A stretch of 43,588 bases of DNA. Origin: Phycisphaera mikurensis. GTDB taxonomy: Bacteria; Planctomycetota; B15-G4; JADJEK01. The DNA is taken from positions 1 through 43,588 of the forward strand of contig DYIW01000009.1 in the NCBI GenBank assembly GCA_020723465.1, given 5' to 3'. Of the stretch, positions 43,347-43,588 are shown in pieces. The position numbers and the translations under genes are program-made. How positions within the stretch are numbered: the stretch's first letter is position 1; each line of letters starts with the position of its first letter. The notes beneath the pieces are model-generated. The model worked only from the letters and a program-made list of their open reading frames with translations. It was not told where the DNA came from and made no database searches.

Positions 43347-43378
43347 GCCGCGGAGCGCCGGTCTTGCGCTCCGGCGGC
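43347..43378 (+). terminator. GC-rich hairpin downstream of ybeY
   Basis: gccgcggagcgc pairs with gcgctccggcggc with one bulged G around a 7-base loop. There is no T run, so it is a weak intrinsic terminator candidate at the end of the purA-ybeY operon. Confidence 0.35.
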
Positions 43379-43420
43379 TGCATCGCCGGAATGCGCCAGA
43401 CCACGCGCATTTAGGCGCGA

Positions 43421-43449
43421 TTGACTGTCACGCGCCGGGAGCGTACACT
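43421..43449 (+). promoter_or_regulatory. sigma-70 promoter
   Basis: TTGACT at 43421-43426, 17-base spacer, TACACT at 43444-43449. It is the closest match to consensus in the window. It would give a leader of about 70 bases, containing a GCTGCCG/CGGCAGC hairpin, to the gene beginning at 43525. Confidence 0.7.
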
Positions 43450-43524
43450 TCGAGTGACATGAGCTGCCGAGCCGCCCCACCCGGCGGCAGCTTGTGATGC
43501 TCTCCGACCATTCTGGAGACGAGC

Positions 43525-43588
43525 ATGATGGGTACCCCCGCAGCCGGCCGATCCCGTTTGCAGATCATCTTCTTGGCGGCGGCCTTGA
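43525..43588 (+). CDS. start of an unidentified gene, cut by the window end
   Basis: ATG ATG at 43525 opens MMGTPAAGRSRLQIIFLAAAL, still open at the window edge. The hydrophobic stretch suggests a membrane or exported protein. GGAG lies 8-11 bases upstream and a good promoter at 43421. Too short to identify. Confidence 0.5.
   Translation, partial: MMGTPAAGRSRLQIIFLAAAL

Overview
The window is a very GC-rich bacterial chromosome segment, probably from a Gram-negative organism. It encodes several lipoproteins with lipoboxes (LAAC, LWAC, LAAAC), a complete Bat (aerotolerance) cluster, S9 peptidases, orphan periplasmic proteins and a sulfatase-fold enzyme. Gene content, and a CdsA signature reading PTFGG...DVVDS instead of the usual PGHGG...DRxDS, loosely recall Planctomycetota or a related high-GC lineage. 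That placement is inference only; no rRNA is present to settle it.

Layout. 1-5.5 kb: 3' part of a primary-type sigma factor; a minus-strand pair (FAD-dependent UDP-galactopyranose-mutase-like enzyme and GT2 glycosyltransferase); then an MFS transporter and an orphan solute-binding protein with a C-terminal membrane anchor. 5.6-15.5 kb: an AhpD-like protein, then a tightly overlapped Bat operon (MoxR ATPase, DUF58, DUF4381-like lipoprotein, BatA, a BatB-BatC fusion with a Gln-rich tail, BatD, BatE-like TPR/SH3 protein). 15.5-24.8 kb: two S9 serine peptidases, an MBL-fold hydrolase, DUF488, a short inverted-repeat element, two tandem cyclophilin lipoproteins (one with a decayed active site) and a TPR lipoprotein whose stop codon lies inside a tRNA(CAT) gene.

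24.8-31.0 kb: a complete small integrative element inserted in that tRNA. A 53-bp exact duplication of the tRNA 3' part marks attL and attR, and excision would release a 6,140-bp circle. All its genes are on the minus strand: tyrosine integrase, XRE regulator, RepA-like ATPase with iteron-like repeats in its 3' end, two small DNA-binding proteins and five unknown small proteins. In the circle, the integrase frame would stay open through attP and fuse with the reading frame at the other end of the element. Integration therefore changes the integrase C-terminus. The element carries no capsid, conjugation or recognisable cargo genes, so it looks like a minimal replicating satellite or mobilisable element.

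31.4-36 kb: an unusual fusion of a ribosome-hibernation (HPF/RaiA) domain to a sigma-70 factor, a small lipoprotein, a hybrid histidine kinase with a Cys-rich PAS domain, then a non-coding stretch with degenerate heptamer repeats, a perfect terminator hairpin and a 12-codon minus-strand micro-ORF with an ideal Shine-Dalgarno. 36-43.6 kb: a membrane-anchored sulfatase-fold enzyme with a Thr nucleophile. Then comes a housekeeping operon, purA-uppS-cdsA-phoH-ybeY, behind a good sigma-70 promoter, and the start of a further gene behind another good promoter.

The most interesting items are the integrase reading frame that spans attP, the paired palindromes covering ribosome-binding sites in the element, the HPF-sigma fusion, and the micro-ORF.
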